From Cyanobacteriota bacterium (lineage in GTDB: Bacteria; Cyanobacteriota; Cyanobacteriia; Cyanobacteriales; Microcoleaceae): a DNA stretch of 54,747 bases. Position numbers and translations under genes: made by a program. Positions within the stretch are counted from its first letter, which is position 1. Each line of letters opens with the position of its first letter. The stretch spans positions 1-54,747 of the forward strand of contig JANYGO010000082.1 of NCBI GenBank assembly GCA_025362325.1. Reading direction: 5' to 3'. Under the pieces are notes generated by a model. The model did not search any database. It was not told the DNA's origin and was given only the letters and a program-made list of their open reading frames with translations. Shown here in pieces: positions 9,271 through 18,563 of this stretch.

Positions 9271-9939
9271 TTAAGAATTGTAGACGTTTTCTGACTGGGA
9301 GGTTTCGCGGGTGATGGGTTTGACTTGGGCTTTGGCTTTGGCTGCGTTGCGTTTGAGGGCCTGGAGACGAGCTTCGTATTTAGCCCGCTGCTGTTTTTTG
9401 GAAGTTTGCTCGATTAAGGTTTTTAAGGCGCTGCCCAGGCTTTTGTAGGCGTTTGGGAGAGTGTAGCCGAAGCGGGTGGCAAGGGCGAGGGCTTTTTCGT
9501 CGGCGTCTACTGCTTCTTTTAAACTTTTGTCTCCGTTGTTTTTTTTGTAAAGTCTCCAGCCGGAGACGCCGCACAGGGATAGGGCCAATACCAGTAGCAA
9601 GCCGTCTTGCACCCAAAGTTCGCCGACTGCGCCGCCTAAACCAATGGCGAGGGCTGCCATTTCCCAACCGTCTCTGGGGATGGTGTCGTTTTGGATTCGG
9701 GCGACTTCGTGCCAAAATAGGAGGTTGCGCTGATCCATTGCTAGCTGTTCCCAGCGGATCAGGTCTATCTGTACTTCTACCTGGTCTTTGCCTATTTCTT
9801 CGCTGCGGATCAGGGTGGGATTAACTTCTATTGTTTTTTCTACTGTTACCCAACTTTGGAGTTCTGGGGGCAGTATGTTTTTCAAGCGCCGGATCTCACT
9901 CATCTCGGCTCTTGCTGTAGAGGTTGCATAGGATGTCAT
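9271..9939 (-). CDS. DUF3318 membrane protein
   Basis: A 222-residue protein of a family found almost only in cyanobacteria. The N-terminal half includes LPPELQSWVTVEKTIEVNP and LIRWEQLAMDQRNLLFWHEV, typical of DUF3318. Two short hydrophobic segments lie around residues 95-130. The C-terminal third is strongly basic and helical. Function unknown; no enzymatic motif is visible. It follows the DUF2079 gene on the same strand after ~170 bases, so cotranscription is possible but not shown. Confidence 0.85.
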   Translation of the reverse strand: MTSYATSTARAEMSEIRRLKNILPPELQSWVTVEKTIEVNPTLIRSEEIGKDQVEVQIDLIRWEQLAMDQRNLLFWHEVARIQNDTIPRDGWEMAALAIGLGGAVGELWVQDGLLLVLALSLCGVSGWRLYKKNNGDKSLKEAVDADEKALALATRFGYTLPNAYKSLGSALKTLIEQTSKKQQRAKYEARLQALKRNAAKAKAQVKPITRETSQSENVYNS

Positions 9940-10112
9940 AGCTCCGGCCTATTGATTTTCCAAAGGTTAATATGTGTCTATTTCTGGAGTATAGCAAACC
10001 TTGAATCCAAATATAGTCGAGCTACGGCGGTCGATCGACCAATACTGGCAATTTTACTTAATTTTAGTCGAGGAGGGCGATCGCAACTGCGCGATCGATC
10101 GTTTCCTTTGGA

Positions 10113-11741
10113 CTATTTCATCAACGGTTCGATTTCTTGCCGCAATTTCGACCAAGCCGCCAAAACATCAGGCTTAGAAGTTATGCCTTTTTGAACTAAA
10201 ACCACTCCCTCCAATACTTCAGCAATGCCGTAAGAACCGTTCCGCAGAGCTGCGTCGGTAAAACGCACTCCCCCCCGAACTCTACCTCTGTCAATCGGAG
10301 CTTTTAAATTGTTCTGCTGCAACTGCCACAAATCTAACAGCGCATAATCGACATCGACTACTTTTCCCTCTTCATCTTTCATCTGCATCACTTCTAAACG
10401 GATCAGGTTTCGGCGGCCCGAAAGGTGAGAAACAATATAACCGCTGGTGGAAACACTAGCATCTTGGGGAATCAAACTGAAAACTTTTTTGACATTAGCT
10501 GCGTGTCCGAGTTGAGCGGGCAAAGATTGATAAACCCAAGGTTGAAAAGAATAAGGAGAAACAAAATACAAAGCTCGACCTGGATTGGAAGTGTATGTCA
10601 GTATGATCGACAAACCAATACACCCAATCCAGAAGCGATGGAACCTGGGTTTAAATTTATCTTGATGTTGCGACCACCACAGGATTGTACCGTAAAATAA
10701 GCCCGGAATTACAGCAAAGGTGTAGCGAGTATTGATGGAAGTAGCGGCCTGATTAAAAACTTGCAGCAACAGAACCATTAAAGGAAAAACAGTCATTAAC
10801 CAGGCGCTAGGAGTAATCACAGGTACAAATGCTAGGGGCAACCAATGACCTAAAAGGTATAAAATTCTCCTACTTGCATCTTTAAAAAATACTTCAATTA
10901 TGATCTGAGGTTGGCTGATAATCGCCCACAGTAGTTCTAGTGTTGACGGGTTTTCGGTTTTGACGAATTTCCTAAAGTAATTAGCTATGTACAGGCGGGA
11001 ACTGTCAGCAGAAAACATCGGCATAATTGTATTAGTTACGAACACCACGTAGCTAAAGCTGAGAGCGCACAAAGCTAGACCTGCGCGCGGGTAGCGGCGG
11101 CTGACAATCAAATACGCTCCGATGCCAAACAAGCTAATTCCTGCATCTTCGCGAGTGCCTAAAGTTAAAACTGCAAACAGCCAAAACAGCGGCCATTGCT
11201 GCTTTTCCAATGCTAGAAGCAAGCTAAATATAAATAGAGGAATTTGGCAGTGTTCGTAAAAATTTCCCATCGTCGGCCCGATGACACCGTTTGCTCCGTA
11301 ATAGCTGGCTACTATCATTACCGACAGCGGAACAGATAGATAATGTCTTGCTAAGAAATACAGCACTAGGCCGGCGGCTGCGATTAAAGCTACTTGCAAA
11401 ACTATCAGGGTAACGGGGGATGGAAATAAGGCATAAATCGGCATCCAAATCAGAAAATCGATGACGAAGTGTTGCCCTAAATGGATGTAAGATGGGTATG
11501 ACAGTTGTCTGTCCATCAGCGAGGCGCTGGAGGCGGCGGAGGACATTGAACTTTGAAAGAATCGGCCGTGTATGCTGTTCCAAAATACTTGGTTAAATAA
11601 GCCGTGATCGTAGGTAGATAAGAAGCTCTCGTAGCGAATTATGCTAAAAAATAAAACTATTATAAAAAAGATGGTGGCTAGGATTGTAACTTGACGCAAT
11701 CCTGTTTGATTGTTCCAGGAGTCTAGAGGCTTGAATTTCAT
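10113..11741 (-). CDS. DUF2079 polytopic membrane protein
   Basis: A 542-residue protein with roughly ten membrane segments. The early loop STYDHGLFNQVFWNSIHG and the following LGQHFVIDFLIWMPIYALFP are typical of DUF2079, a family resembling GT-C membrane glycosyltransferases with an acidic/His first periplasmic loop. The C-terminal ~110 residues are soluble. The family's activity is uncertain; a lipid-linked sugar transferase is plausible given neighbouring GT2, GT4 and deacetylase genes. Confidence 0.85.
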   Translation of the reverse strand: MKFKPLDSWNNQTGLRQVTILATIFFIIVLFFSIIRYESFLSTYDHGLFNQVFWNSIHGRFFQSSMSSAASSASLMDRQLSYPSYIHLGQHFVIDFLIWMPIYALFPSPVTLIVLQVALIAAAGLVLYFLARHYLSVPLSVMIVASYYGANGVIGPTMGNFYEHCQIPLFIFSLLLALEKQQWPLFWLFAVLTLGTREDAGISLFGIGAYLIVSRRYPRAGLALCALSFSYVVFVTNTIMPMFSADSSRLYIANYFRKFVKTENPSTLELLWAIISQPQIIIEVFFKDASRRILYLLGHWLPLAFVPVITPSAWLMTVFPLMVLLLQVFNQAATSINTRYTFAVIPGLFYGTILWWSQHQDKFKPRFHRFWIGCIGLSIILTYTSNPGRALYFVSPYSFQPWVYQSLPAQLGHAANVKKVFSLIPQDASVSTSGYIVSHLSGRRNLIRLEVMQMKDEEGKVVDVDYALLDLWQLQQNNLKAPIDRGRVRGGVRFTDAALRNGSYGIAEVLEGVVLVQKGITSKPDVLAAWSKLRQEIEPLMK

Positions 11742-11814
11742 ATTTTTTGCTGAAGCAGATATTTTCCCAAGGTTGATGTGACTTACTGTATAGATATTTG
11801 ATAGAGCCGGTTAA

Positions 11815-11980
11815 CCGCAGATATAAGGCAGATTAACACAGATTAACGCAGACAATTACAAGATAGTTTTTGACTTTTCTAAGAGGTCTATTGGACTTAC
11901 CGACAGGTGGCTAGAAACCGGGTTTTTCGCGAAACTTATTGGCTCAAACCCTTAAGCAGAGTTAAAAAACCCGGTTTCTT
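11815..11980. repeat. Dispersed repeats: CAGATTAACGCAG motif and AGAAACCGGGTTTTT inverted pair
   Basis: First comes a short imperfect repeat of the CAGATTAACACAGATTAACG type (11815-11853). Then an inverted pair, AGAAACCGGGTTTTT at 11913 and AAAAAACCCGGTTTCTT at 11964, forms a long-loop stem. The second arm supplies the C-terminal codons of the deacetylase. The copy at 52253-52343 shares the same upstream GGACTTA and GGTGG sequence. Confidence 0.75.
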
Positions 11981-12774
11981 TGGTCGGAGTGCGCAAGTTT
12001 TGGTTGACTGAAGTTGTGCTTAAATTCGGAAATAGAAATAAATTTCCCTTGGGTTTTAAGTTTTGTCAGGTATTTTTCTAGTTTGTCAACCATTTTACTG
12101 CCTGAGTCTTTTTTGACGTAACCTGGTAATTTAAACTGGGAAATATCTGTGAATTCCCAGGGATGAAAGTAGATGTTCAGATAGGAGTCTGTTTCTAGGG
12201 TTAGCTTTGTGGCTAATTGTATCACTGACAGGGGGAAGTTTTTAAAGCTCAACCAAAATAAGGGAAATCTGATCAGAGGAGTAACTGAAATTGGCAGATT
12301 GAGCAGTTTATTTGTATAATAGGCAGTTCTGGGTTTAGATAGGTTGTTGTATCTGCCGGGAATGTAGGTTGGATTCATTGACGAGTTGTATTCGTAGCCT
12401 GCTTTTTCTATTTCTATATCGTCAACTGGCTGAAGTCTTGCCATCCTGAATCCGGTGACTTGAGTATTGGTTATTTGTTCTAGGGTTTGCTTGGAATTTT
12501 GTAAATCTTCTAGGCAAAATTGAGAGTGGTAAAAGCCGTGGGAGGCTATTTCGTGGTGTTTTGAGAGTTCTCTGATTGTATCTCGGTTGTGGAGCGCAAA
12601 GTGGGCAGTGACAAAAAATGTGGCTGTAATCTCTAATCTGTCGAGAAGTGCCCTAATCTGTGACAATCCTCGGCTAGAAATTTCAAATTTAATCTCGTCT
12701 GTTAGAGGTTGACCGTATTCTTCGGGGATGTCAAATTCTTCTAGGTCAAAGCTTAACAAGATTGATTTATTCAT
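11962..12774 (-). CDS. Polysaccharide deacetylase family (CE4-like) protein
   Basis: A 270-residue protein. The N-terminal SFDLEEFD carries the catalytic/metal aspartates, and EIASHGFYH supplies the metal-binding His region of NodB-like deacetylases. IYFHPWEF near the end resembles the family's last motif. The last ten residues (AHSDQRNRVF) come from a dispersed repeat, so the original stop may have been lost. The start overlaps the GT2 gene by 8 bases (12767-12774), showing translational coupling. Probably modifies or trims an amino-sugar-containing glycan intermediate in the same pathway. Confidence 0.83.
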   Translation of the reverse strand: MNKSILLSFDLEEFDIPEEYGQPLTDEIKFEISSRGLSQIRALLDRLEITATFFVTAHFALHNRDTIRELSKHHEIASHGFYHSQFCLEDLQNSKQTLEQITNTQVTGFRMARLQPVDDIEIEKAGYEYNSSMNPTYIPGRYNNLSKPRTAYYTNKLLNLPISVTPLIRFPLFWLSFKNFPLSVIQLATKLTLETDSYLNIYFHPWEFTDISQFKLPGYVKKDSGSKMVDKLEKYLTKLKTQGKFISISEFKHNFSQPKLAHSDQRNRVF

Positions 12775-13495
12775 AGTAGCCTGCGCGGTCGTTGTATCTA
12801 ATTTTAAACAAGCAGGTTAGCATTTTTAGGGAATCTTTAAGGATATTGACTTGAGAAATTTTGTAGAGGTGTTGCTGGGAAACTCTGGCGGGAATTTCGC
12901 CAATTGTATATCCTTTCTTTTTGGCTATAAACAGCAGTTCTGCATCAAATGAAAAGCCAGTAAGTGTTTGTCTTTTGAATATTTCTTGGGCTGGTATTTT
13001 TTTAAAGCCTTTGAGTCCGGCTTGCATATCTTTATATTTTAAATTGAGGATGGCTCGGGAAATTAAGTTAAATATTTTGCCGGATATTTTCCTGAGTAAG
13101 GTAAGATTTCGGAAGTTTTCTCGATCGAGGTTTCTGCAACCAATTACGACATCAAATTTTTCTAATTTTTCTACTAAGGGTTCGAGGTGTTCGAGGGAGT
13201 ATGCTAAGTCGCCATCCATGAAGCAAATGCAGTCGGTGTCTACATCTTCGCATCCTTTTTTGACGGCATACCCTTTGCCTTGACGGTGGCTATAGGAAAT
13301 TAGTTTGATGTGATGTGCGGGGAAAGCTTTGAGTTTGTTTTCGATAATTTCCAGTGTATTGTCGGTCGAGCCGTCATTAACAATGATAAAATTGTAAGCG
13401 TGATTTTTTTGAGAAAATTCTAAAATTCTGTCAAAGGTTTGCTCTATGCAATTTGCTTCGTTGTAAACAGGCAGAATTACTGCTATCTTCATCAT
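12767..13495 (-). CDS. Family 2 glycosyltransferase (DPM1/DPG-synthase-like)
   Basis: A 242-residue GT-A enzyme. VILPVYNEANCI, IIVNDGSTDNT and the FMDGDLAY (DxD-type) metal motif are intact, and DMQAGLKGFKK resembles the polyprenyl-phosphate mannose/glucose synthase group. Without membrane segments it is probably soluble or peripheral. It likely makes a polyprenyl-phosphate sugar donor, which would suit GT-C-like enzymes such as the DUF2079 protein downstream. First gene of a minus-strand run; the sugar is not determinable. Confidence 0.88.
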   Translation of the reverse strand: MMKIAVILPVYNEANCIEQTFDRILEFSQKNHAYNFIIVNDGSTDNTLEIIENKLKAFPAHHIKLISYSHRQGKGYAVKKGCEDVDTDCICFMDGDLAYSLEHLEPLVEKLEKFDVVIGCRNLDRENFRNLTLLRKISGKIFNLISRAILNLKYKDMQAGLKGFKKIPAQEIFKRQTLTGFSFDAELLFIAKKKGYTIGEIPARVSQQHLYKISQVNILKDSLKMLTCLFKIRYNDRAGYYE

Positions 13496-13780
13496 GGTTG
13501 TGGGATCTGGCTTTCGCAGAAATATGCTACCACTTCGGGGGGGAAATCACAAGTAAAGGAAATCACGTGTAAAATTATTCTCAAAAAATAAGTATTGTCA
13601 AGTTTGGGCCTGGGTTGCGGGAAAAGTGCGATCGACATAAATTGTATCATGCTAGAGTTGACCTAGCTCATCTTTAAGGAAGACACGGGCGATCGACAAC
13701 CTAGAGGCTTCCAGCACCTGCACCAGAAAAACCCTCATACTGCCGCCTGAACCCTTTACCTCATGAGGTTGTAATTGTCA

Positions 13781-14707
13781 ATGGTAAATTATTTAGTTAA
13801 CAAATGGCCGGAGTATTTTAAACCCGGTGTTGCGCTCCGAAAAAAACGCATTATTAGCTTTTTACTAGCATTCCTCCTAACTTTCATCACTTATCAAGGA
13901 ATCTTAGAAATTATCACAGTAGAAATTCCGATTTTCGGCTTTCACGATATTGTTGACCTTCAGAATCCCCAGGAAATACCGCCCCAGCGGCGAGACTTTC
14001 CCGGCGACTACAGCCAGCAAAATTTGGAACCTTTTTTAGAGCATTTAGTCAGCCATAACTATTGGTTTTTGTCAACCCAAGAGCTTTACGAGTATTTCAT
14101 CGCCAATCCCAAAAAGCCGGTGCCGAGTGAATATCGCGATCGCCAAAAAGTTATGATTTCCTTTGACGATGGAAATAAAAGCATTTATACGCACTTACTG
14201 CCGATTTTAGAACGACTAGAAAATAAATACGGCAAAAAAACTAAAGTAGTTGTATTTGTCAACTCCGGCTTCCTGGGCCGCCAGGACTCGCTCATAAAAA
14301 AGGTAACTTGTCAAGACTTGAGAGACGGAATGCAAAAAGGTTTTTATGATATTCAATCCCACGGACTGAATCACGAAAATCTCACCAAAATTTCTCAGAC
14401 AGCATTAGACAGAGAATTATCTCAAGACCAAATTAGACTGAGGAAATGCACCCAAGATTTAGACCCAAATCGCACAGTCGCCTCACACATAGCCTACCCC
14501 TTTGGCGCAGTCAACAAACAAGTTGACAAATACGTTGCCAAATATTTCTCTTCAGGATACTTGTACGACAGCTTAAAACTAAAGTTTCGCTTTTTTCAAC
14601 CCAATAAATACCGAATTTCCAGGTTGACAGTGAACAAAAAACACTCCGCAAAAAGACTCAGCAGCCTAGCTTCAGGAAGCTGGCTGCACAAATTAATTGG
14701 CAAGTAA
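13781..14707 (+). CDS. Membrane-anchored polysaccharide deacetylase (CE4)
   Basis: Start set at the ATG at 13781; an in-frame TTG lies two codons earlier, and a GAGG sits ~12 bases upstream. One N-terminal membrane segment (IISFLLAFLLTFITYQGI, about residues 22-40) anchors an outward-facing catalytic domain. ISFDDGNKS gives the Asp-Asp pair and IQSHGLNHENL the metal His pair; AYPFGA matches motif 3. Likely N-deacetylates a surface polysaccharide or peptidoglycan. It diverges from the GT2/deacetylase pair and precedes the DUF5009 gene on the same strand. Confidence 0.87.
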   Translation: MVNYLVNKWPEYFKPGVALRKKRIISFLLAFLLTFITYQGILEIITVEIPIFGFHDIVDLQNPQEIPPQRRDFPGDYSQQNLEPFLEHLVSHNYWFLSTQELYEYFIANPKKPVPSEYRDRQKVMISFDDGNKSIYTHLLPILERLENKYGKKTKVVVFVNSGFLGRQDSLIKKVTCQDLRDGMQKGFYDIQSHGLNHENLTKISQTALDRELSQDQIRLRKCTQDLDPNRTVASHIAYPFGAVNKQVDKYVAKYFSSGYLYDSLKLKFRFFQPNKYRISRLTVNKKHSAKRLSSLASGSWLHKLIGK

Positions 14708-14750
14708 ATTTGGGCAAATATATAGTAGTTAAAACAAATCGGTAAGTGCA

Positions 14751-16229
14751 TTGGAATACACAACATCAGAGTCACAAGACACGGTGAAAAATGAAAAGCT
14801 TTTTGCAGTTGCTGCGGTTTCCCAACGCGCCGACGCGCTGGATGCCCTGCGCGGATTAGCAGTTTTAGCGATGGTTTTATCAGGTACAATAGCCCGCAAA
14901 ACCTTACCAGCCTGGATGTATCACGCCCAATTGCCACCACCAGACCACATTTTTAATAACAAACTGCCAGGATTAACCTGGGTTGATTTAGTTTTCCCCT
15001 TCTTTTTGTTTGCAATGGGCGCCGCCATACCCTTAGCTTTGTCGCGCCGCATCGCCAAGGGATGGGATACCAAAAAAATAATTTTATCTATTTTGCAAAG
15101 AGGCTTTTTATTAGCGTCATTTGCGATATTTCTCCAGCACATTCGCCCGACTACAATTAACCCCGACGAACCCAGCCCGCAAAAGTGGTGGCTGGCTTTG
15201 TGCGGATTTTTAATATTATTTTTGATGTACCTTCGCTGGCCCCAAAAGTGGTCGGCGTGGCTGCGCAGAGGATTAACCCTTGCTGCTTGGAGTGCCGGGA
15301 TTGTCTTCATATCTCACATCAAATATCCCGACGGTAGGGGAATTTCTCTTAACCGCAGCGATATTATCTTGATGGTACTCGCAAATGTGGCAGTTTTCGG
15401 CTCGATAATTTGGCTGTGTACTCGTTCAAATATGTGGTTGCGAGTTGGATTTTTGGGCTTGCTGTTTGCGGTGCGGCTGTCTTCTCATGATGATGGTTGG
15501 ATTAAGTCAATTTGGCTGTACTCTCCTGCACCTTGGCTGTTTCAATTTGATTATTTAAAGTATTTGTTCGTAGTGATTCCCGGTACGATTGCGGGCGATT
15601 TGCTTGGTCGGTGGATAGAGTATTCTTCGCCGGAAGAGCCGAGTTATGCTAGCTGGAAAAGTGGGCGCTATTTCAGCATTATGGTTTTGATGTTTGCTGT
15701 CAATTTAGTCTTGTTAATTGGACTGCAAGCTAGATTGGTGTGGCAGACTGCATTAGTGGCGGTGGTGCTGTGTTTGTGCGGTTTAGTTTTGTTGAGAAAG
15801 CCCGGGAATGTCACCGAAAATGTATTGAACCGCCTTTACAAATGGGGGTTTTATTGGCTGGTTTTGGGTTTGCTGTTTGAGCCTTACGAAGGCGGAATTA
15901 AGAAAGATTCAGCGACGATGAGTTACTTTTTTGTAACGGCGGGAATGGCGATTTTTCTGTTGATTGGGTTGACGATAATTATCGATGTGTTTCAGAAGAG
16001 ATGGTTTTTGCAGTTGTTTATTGATAACGGGGTCAATCCGATGATTGGCTATGCCGGATTTGCGAATATTATCTGGCCAATTCTGGTTTTAAATAAATGG
16101 GAACCGGTGATTATTGAGATGACTTCAACTGATCCGTTTATGGGGTTTTTGAGGGGGTTTGGATATACGGCAATTTTGGCGTTAATTGTGGTGGTGTTTA
16201 CCAGGTTGAAACTATTTTTGAGGACGTGA
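14751..16229 (+). CDS. DUF5009/HGSNAT-like acyltransferase membrane protein
   Basis: A 492-residue protein with about 10-12 membrane segments. The opening RADALDALRGLAVLAMVLSG and later LTWVDLVFPFFLFAMGAAIP fit the DUF5009 group related to heparan-alpha-glucosaminide N-acetyltransferase, which acetylates terminal glucosamine across a membrane. The C-terminal DNGVNPMIGYAGF also fits. The family contrasts neatly with the deacetylase upstream, suggesting control of amino-sugar acetylation. The start is uncertain: the TTG used here has no strong ribosome binding site, and a GTG 11 codons later is an alternative. Confidence 0.8.
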   Translation: MEYTTSESQDTVKNEKLFAVAAVSQRADALDALRGLAVLAMVLSGTIARKTLPAWMYHAQLPPPDHIFNNKLPGLTWVDLVFPFFLFAMGAAIPLALSRRIAKGWDTKKIILSILQRGFLLASFAIFLQHIRPTTINPDEPSPQKWWLALCGFLILFLMYLRWPQKWSAWLRRGLTLAAWSAGIVFISHIKYPDGRGISLNRSDIILMVLANVAVFGSIIWLCTRSNMWLRVGFLGLLFAVRLSSHDDGWIKSIWLYSPAPWLFQFDYLKYLFVVIPGTIAGDLLGRWIEYSSPEEPSYASWKSGRYFSIMVLMFAVNLVLLIGLQARLVWQTALVAVVLCLCGLVLLRKPGNVTENVLNRLYKWGFYWLVLGLLFEPYEGGIKKDSATMSYFFVTAGMAIFLLIGLTIIIDVFQKRWFLQLFIDNGVNPMIGYAGFANIIWPILVLNKWEPVIIEMTSTDPFMGFLRGFGYTAILALIVVVFTRLKLFLRT

Positions 16230-16334
16230 TAAGCTGTGGCGCGTTTAAATTGCATATTCGGGACGATGCTCAAAGCCATCCCACAAGAACTTGATTGATT
16301 TTTGATGGACAATTTAAATGTCGCAACAGCTTAT
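16228..16334. repeat. MITE-like element with ~24-bp inverted ends
   Basis: ATAAGCTGTGGCGCGTTTAA at the left is the inverse, with a few mismatches, of the right end (reads ATAAGCTGTTGCGACATTTA on the other strand). The centre has a smaller palindrome, GGGACGATGCT...AGCCATCCCACAAG. It fills the gap between the convergent DUF5009 and protease genes. A related element lies at 43222-43395. Confidence 0.7.
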
Positions 16335-16336
16335 AA

Positions 16337-16966
16337 TTAAAGGGCGAGAGCATCTTCACGTTTGGTAAATATAATTTCCTCATCGGCTTGCCTGAATTCA
16401 ATATTAAACTTATCAAACACAACTTCTCGCCCTAAAAGCATGACATCTGCTGTATTATTTTGTATCCAAGCAGTAGGAACCATCAAATTATGTCCATCAA
16501 TTGTCATTTCAATCTGTCGCAAAACATACTCGACGGTTCCCCCGATTATTTGACCTATTGATATGTGTTCTCCATCGGCTAAGGCATATCCCAAATCTTG
16601 ACCTGCTTTCAATGAAATTATACTAAAATCTGCTCCTGAATCTACGACCATAGTAGCATTGATTACTAAGTCTTTATGCTTGAGATTTACTTGATAGGTA
16701 GGCGACCACTCATGGGTGCTTAGCGTGCGGAAATAAATCGGTAAAATCACAATAGAGGCTGTAAAGCCAGGAACTAAGTAAATTGAAAAAATCTCTCCTG
16801 ATGCTTCTGCTAAATCTAAAACTTCGCGCAAGTTTTCACTATTCGCGATGGTGCCGTTAGCATTGTAAGCAACATATTGATGGGCATACTGTTGCAAGTG
16901 CTGGCGATTTCGGTTGAGCCATTGCAGCATTTCCCGGATTTCGTTTTTAGCAGGATTTTTGTTCAT
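16337..16966 (-). CDS. Retropepsin-like aspartic protease with N-terminal DUF5678-like region
   Basis: A 209-residue protein. MVVDSGADFSII (Asp109) is the catalytic DSGA motif of single-domain retroviral-type aspartic proteases, and VMLLGREVVFDKFNI is the matching hydrophobic-hydrophobic-Gly motif near the C-terminus; such proteins dimerise to make one active site. Residues ~22-66 (YAHQYVAYNANGTI, REVLDLAEASGEIFSIYLV) resemble DUF5678. No signal peptide. Cellular substrates of this cyanobacterial group are unknown. Confidence 0.8.
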   Translation of the reverse strand: MNKNPAKNEIREMLQWLNRNRQHLQQYAHQYVAYNANGTIANSENLREVLDLAEASGEIFSIYLVPGFTASIVILPIYFRTLSTHEWSPTYQVNLKHKDLVINATMVVDSGADFSIISLKAGQDLGYALADGEHISIGQIIGGTVEYVLRQIEMTIDGHNLMVPTAWIQNNTADVMLLGREVVFDKFNIEFRQADEEIIFTKREDALAL

Positions 16967-17022
16967 AGATGATGCTGTTATTTGCTAGAGAGATTTGCTG
17001 GCAAACTCTAGGGCGTTACTAC

Positions 17023-18081
17023 TTATGACAGTGACTTGAGAATGCCGCTTTCTAACTGATAAATTGCTGCCATGATTCCGGTTTCAGGATTTGTGAGCAG
17101 GGATTTTTTGACATCTTTCAAGTATTCTACAATGTGTTCCCGCAAAATCGGTCTTTCTATTTTGACTGTGTGATTGTAATCCCACAAATCCCAGATGATA
17201 ATGCCGATGCCGACAATCGGATCAATTAAACCTACTCCCAACTGACTAGCAACTGTGCCGCCTGTTTTTGTTGCTACTTTGGCGGCAGCTTTGCTGGCCA
17301 CTTTCGCCGTAACTTTACTACCAATCTTGGCTGCTACTCCCAATATTAAGGGTTTAGCAATTAAGTAACCGCTGCCGCCCACTAATACTTTTAATGATAA
17401 ATTCGAGATGTTCCCTTTGTCGCTAATTGTGGTGGCAATATCATTCAGATATTTGTCCCATTGTACTTGGGGTATGTTATAATTGTTTTGAACTACTTTC
17501 ACATTTTTGCTAATTTGTGCTATGTACAAATTAGCAGTATCTTGAGTAATTAATTGAAACCGCATTTGAGCATTTCTGGGAACTAGCACGCGGTTGGCAA
17601 ATTCTCTTTGGAAGTCTTCGGTTAATTTTTCGGAAACAGCATGAGATGCTGCTGTCATGTCAAATCGGTTGAGTACGGCTGATTTGACGAAATTGAAAGG
17701 TACGGTAAACTCCATCTTTTTTTGGTTGAAGTAGTCGAAGTACCAATCGAGGAAGCTATTGTCAACGCGCGCGATTACTTCGGTTTCCCATTTGTCCAAT
17801 TCTTGAGATGCGAAAGTTTCCGCTGTTGTACTGGCTGCTTGGATGGCGTTTTTAACGTCTTGGTTGACTTTGCTGAAATCGTGCGGCGGCGAGACTACAA
17901 CAGTTGTGGTTGCAGTATTTGTCAATGACTTGGAAATTATAAAGTTACCTAAGAGGGGAATGATGACTACCAGAATGACGATCGTCCAAATCATCGGTGT
18001 GACAGTTTTGATAAACTGAGCGATCACTTTGAGGCGCTCTGTTTTCTGTGAATAGGTAACTTTTTCCTTGTCCTGATTCAT
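17023..18081 (-). CDS. Unrecognised single-pass membrane protein
   Basis: I do not recognise this family. The 352-residue protein has one strong membrane segment at about residues 29-50 (TPMIWTIVILVVIIPLL), then a long, mostly helical region. Around residues 230-300 there is an Ala/Gly/Lys-rich segment with short KVASKAAAKVATK-type repeats next to hydrophobic stretches, possibly membrane-inserting. The last ~50 residues are soluble. It lies ~60 bases upstream of the retropepsin gene on the same strand, so the two may be cotranscribed. Confidence 0.6.
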   Translation of the reverse strand: MNQDKEKVTYSQKTERLKVIAQFIKTVTPMIWTIVILVVIIPLLGNFIISKSLTNTATTTVVVSPPHDFSKVNQDVKNAIQAASTTAETFASQELDKWETEVIARVDNSFLDWYFDYFNQKKMEFTVPFNFVKSAVLNRFDMTAASHAVSEKLTEDFQREFANRVLVPRNAQMRFQLITQDTANLYIAQISKNVKVVQNNYNIPQVQWDKYLNDIATTISDKGNISNLSLKVLVGGSGYLIAKPLILGVAAKIGSKVTAKVASKAAAKVATKTGGTVASQLGVGLIDPIVGIGIIIWDLWDYNHTVKIERPILREHIVEYLKDVKKSLLTNPETGIMAAIYQLESGILKSLS

Positions 18082-18563
18082 GGCGGTTGCTCAATTGATG
18101 GGAATGTCGGGCTATTTTTGATTATAGGCGGCGCTTCCTGAATTGTGTTACGGGCGATCGGGCTGGGATTATGCTCGAAAGCGAATCGGCAAAATCTGAA
18201 CAGAATCACAGCGGCGGGGAACATCGAAAATGAAGAGAAGCGATACGTGTTGTGACAGCCGATCGCGATCGCACTTGTTGTAGAGACAACTGTTAAAAAA
18301 ATATCACGCGCTGCTGGTATCAAGTTGCCCCTTCGCAAAGAAGACATCCAATCACTTAAAAAGTCAGTAAGTAAGTAACTGGGCAATTCGCCGAAAGCCC
18401 GAAGGTCAGGCGACTAGGAGGTAGCTTAAACGTATGGGCGGCGATCCACCGCCCGAAATGCAAGGCTGTTTTGCATGAGTTACAGCAGCCCGTGACTATC
18501 AAAGTCTAACAAATCAAAGCAATATATAGCAACGATTTTAGTAAAGAATGCGATCGCTTACTT
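18082..18563. other. Gene-free region between the RT gene and the membrane protein
   Basis: About 480 bases. An open frame on the minus strand (18078-18386) has no protein-like character. Bases 18375-18490 hold a dense set of hairpins described separately. The remainder (18082-18370) shows only HIP1 sites. Confidence 0.5.
18375..18490. ncRNA. Candidate structured RNA element, strand uncertain
   Basis: The ends GTAACT (18375) and AGTTAC (18478) can pair as a closing stem. Inside, written on the plus strand, are GGGCAATTCGCCGAAAGCCC (a two-part hairpin), GGGCGG-CCGCCC (18436-18454) and ATGCAA-TTGCAT (18458-18476). Two loops can pair outside themselves: CGCC of the first loop with GGCG at 18409, and GGCTG of the third loop with CAGCC at 18486, giving possible pseudoknots. 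A 14-codon frame (MGGDPPPEMQGCFA) starts 12 bases after GGAGG on the plus strand. The layout resembles a riboregulator, a stand-alone IscB-associated (HEARO/omega-RNA-like) element, or a retron RNA; none is proven. Confidence 0.5.

Noticed and set aside
18078-18386. 102-codon frame on the minus strand
   Set aside because: Composition is unlike neighbours and the end overlaps a real gene start; no motif.
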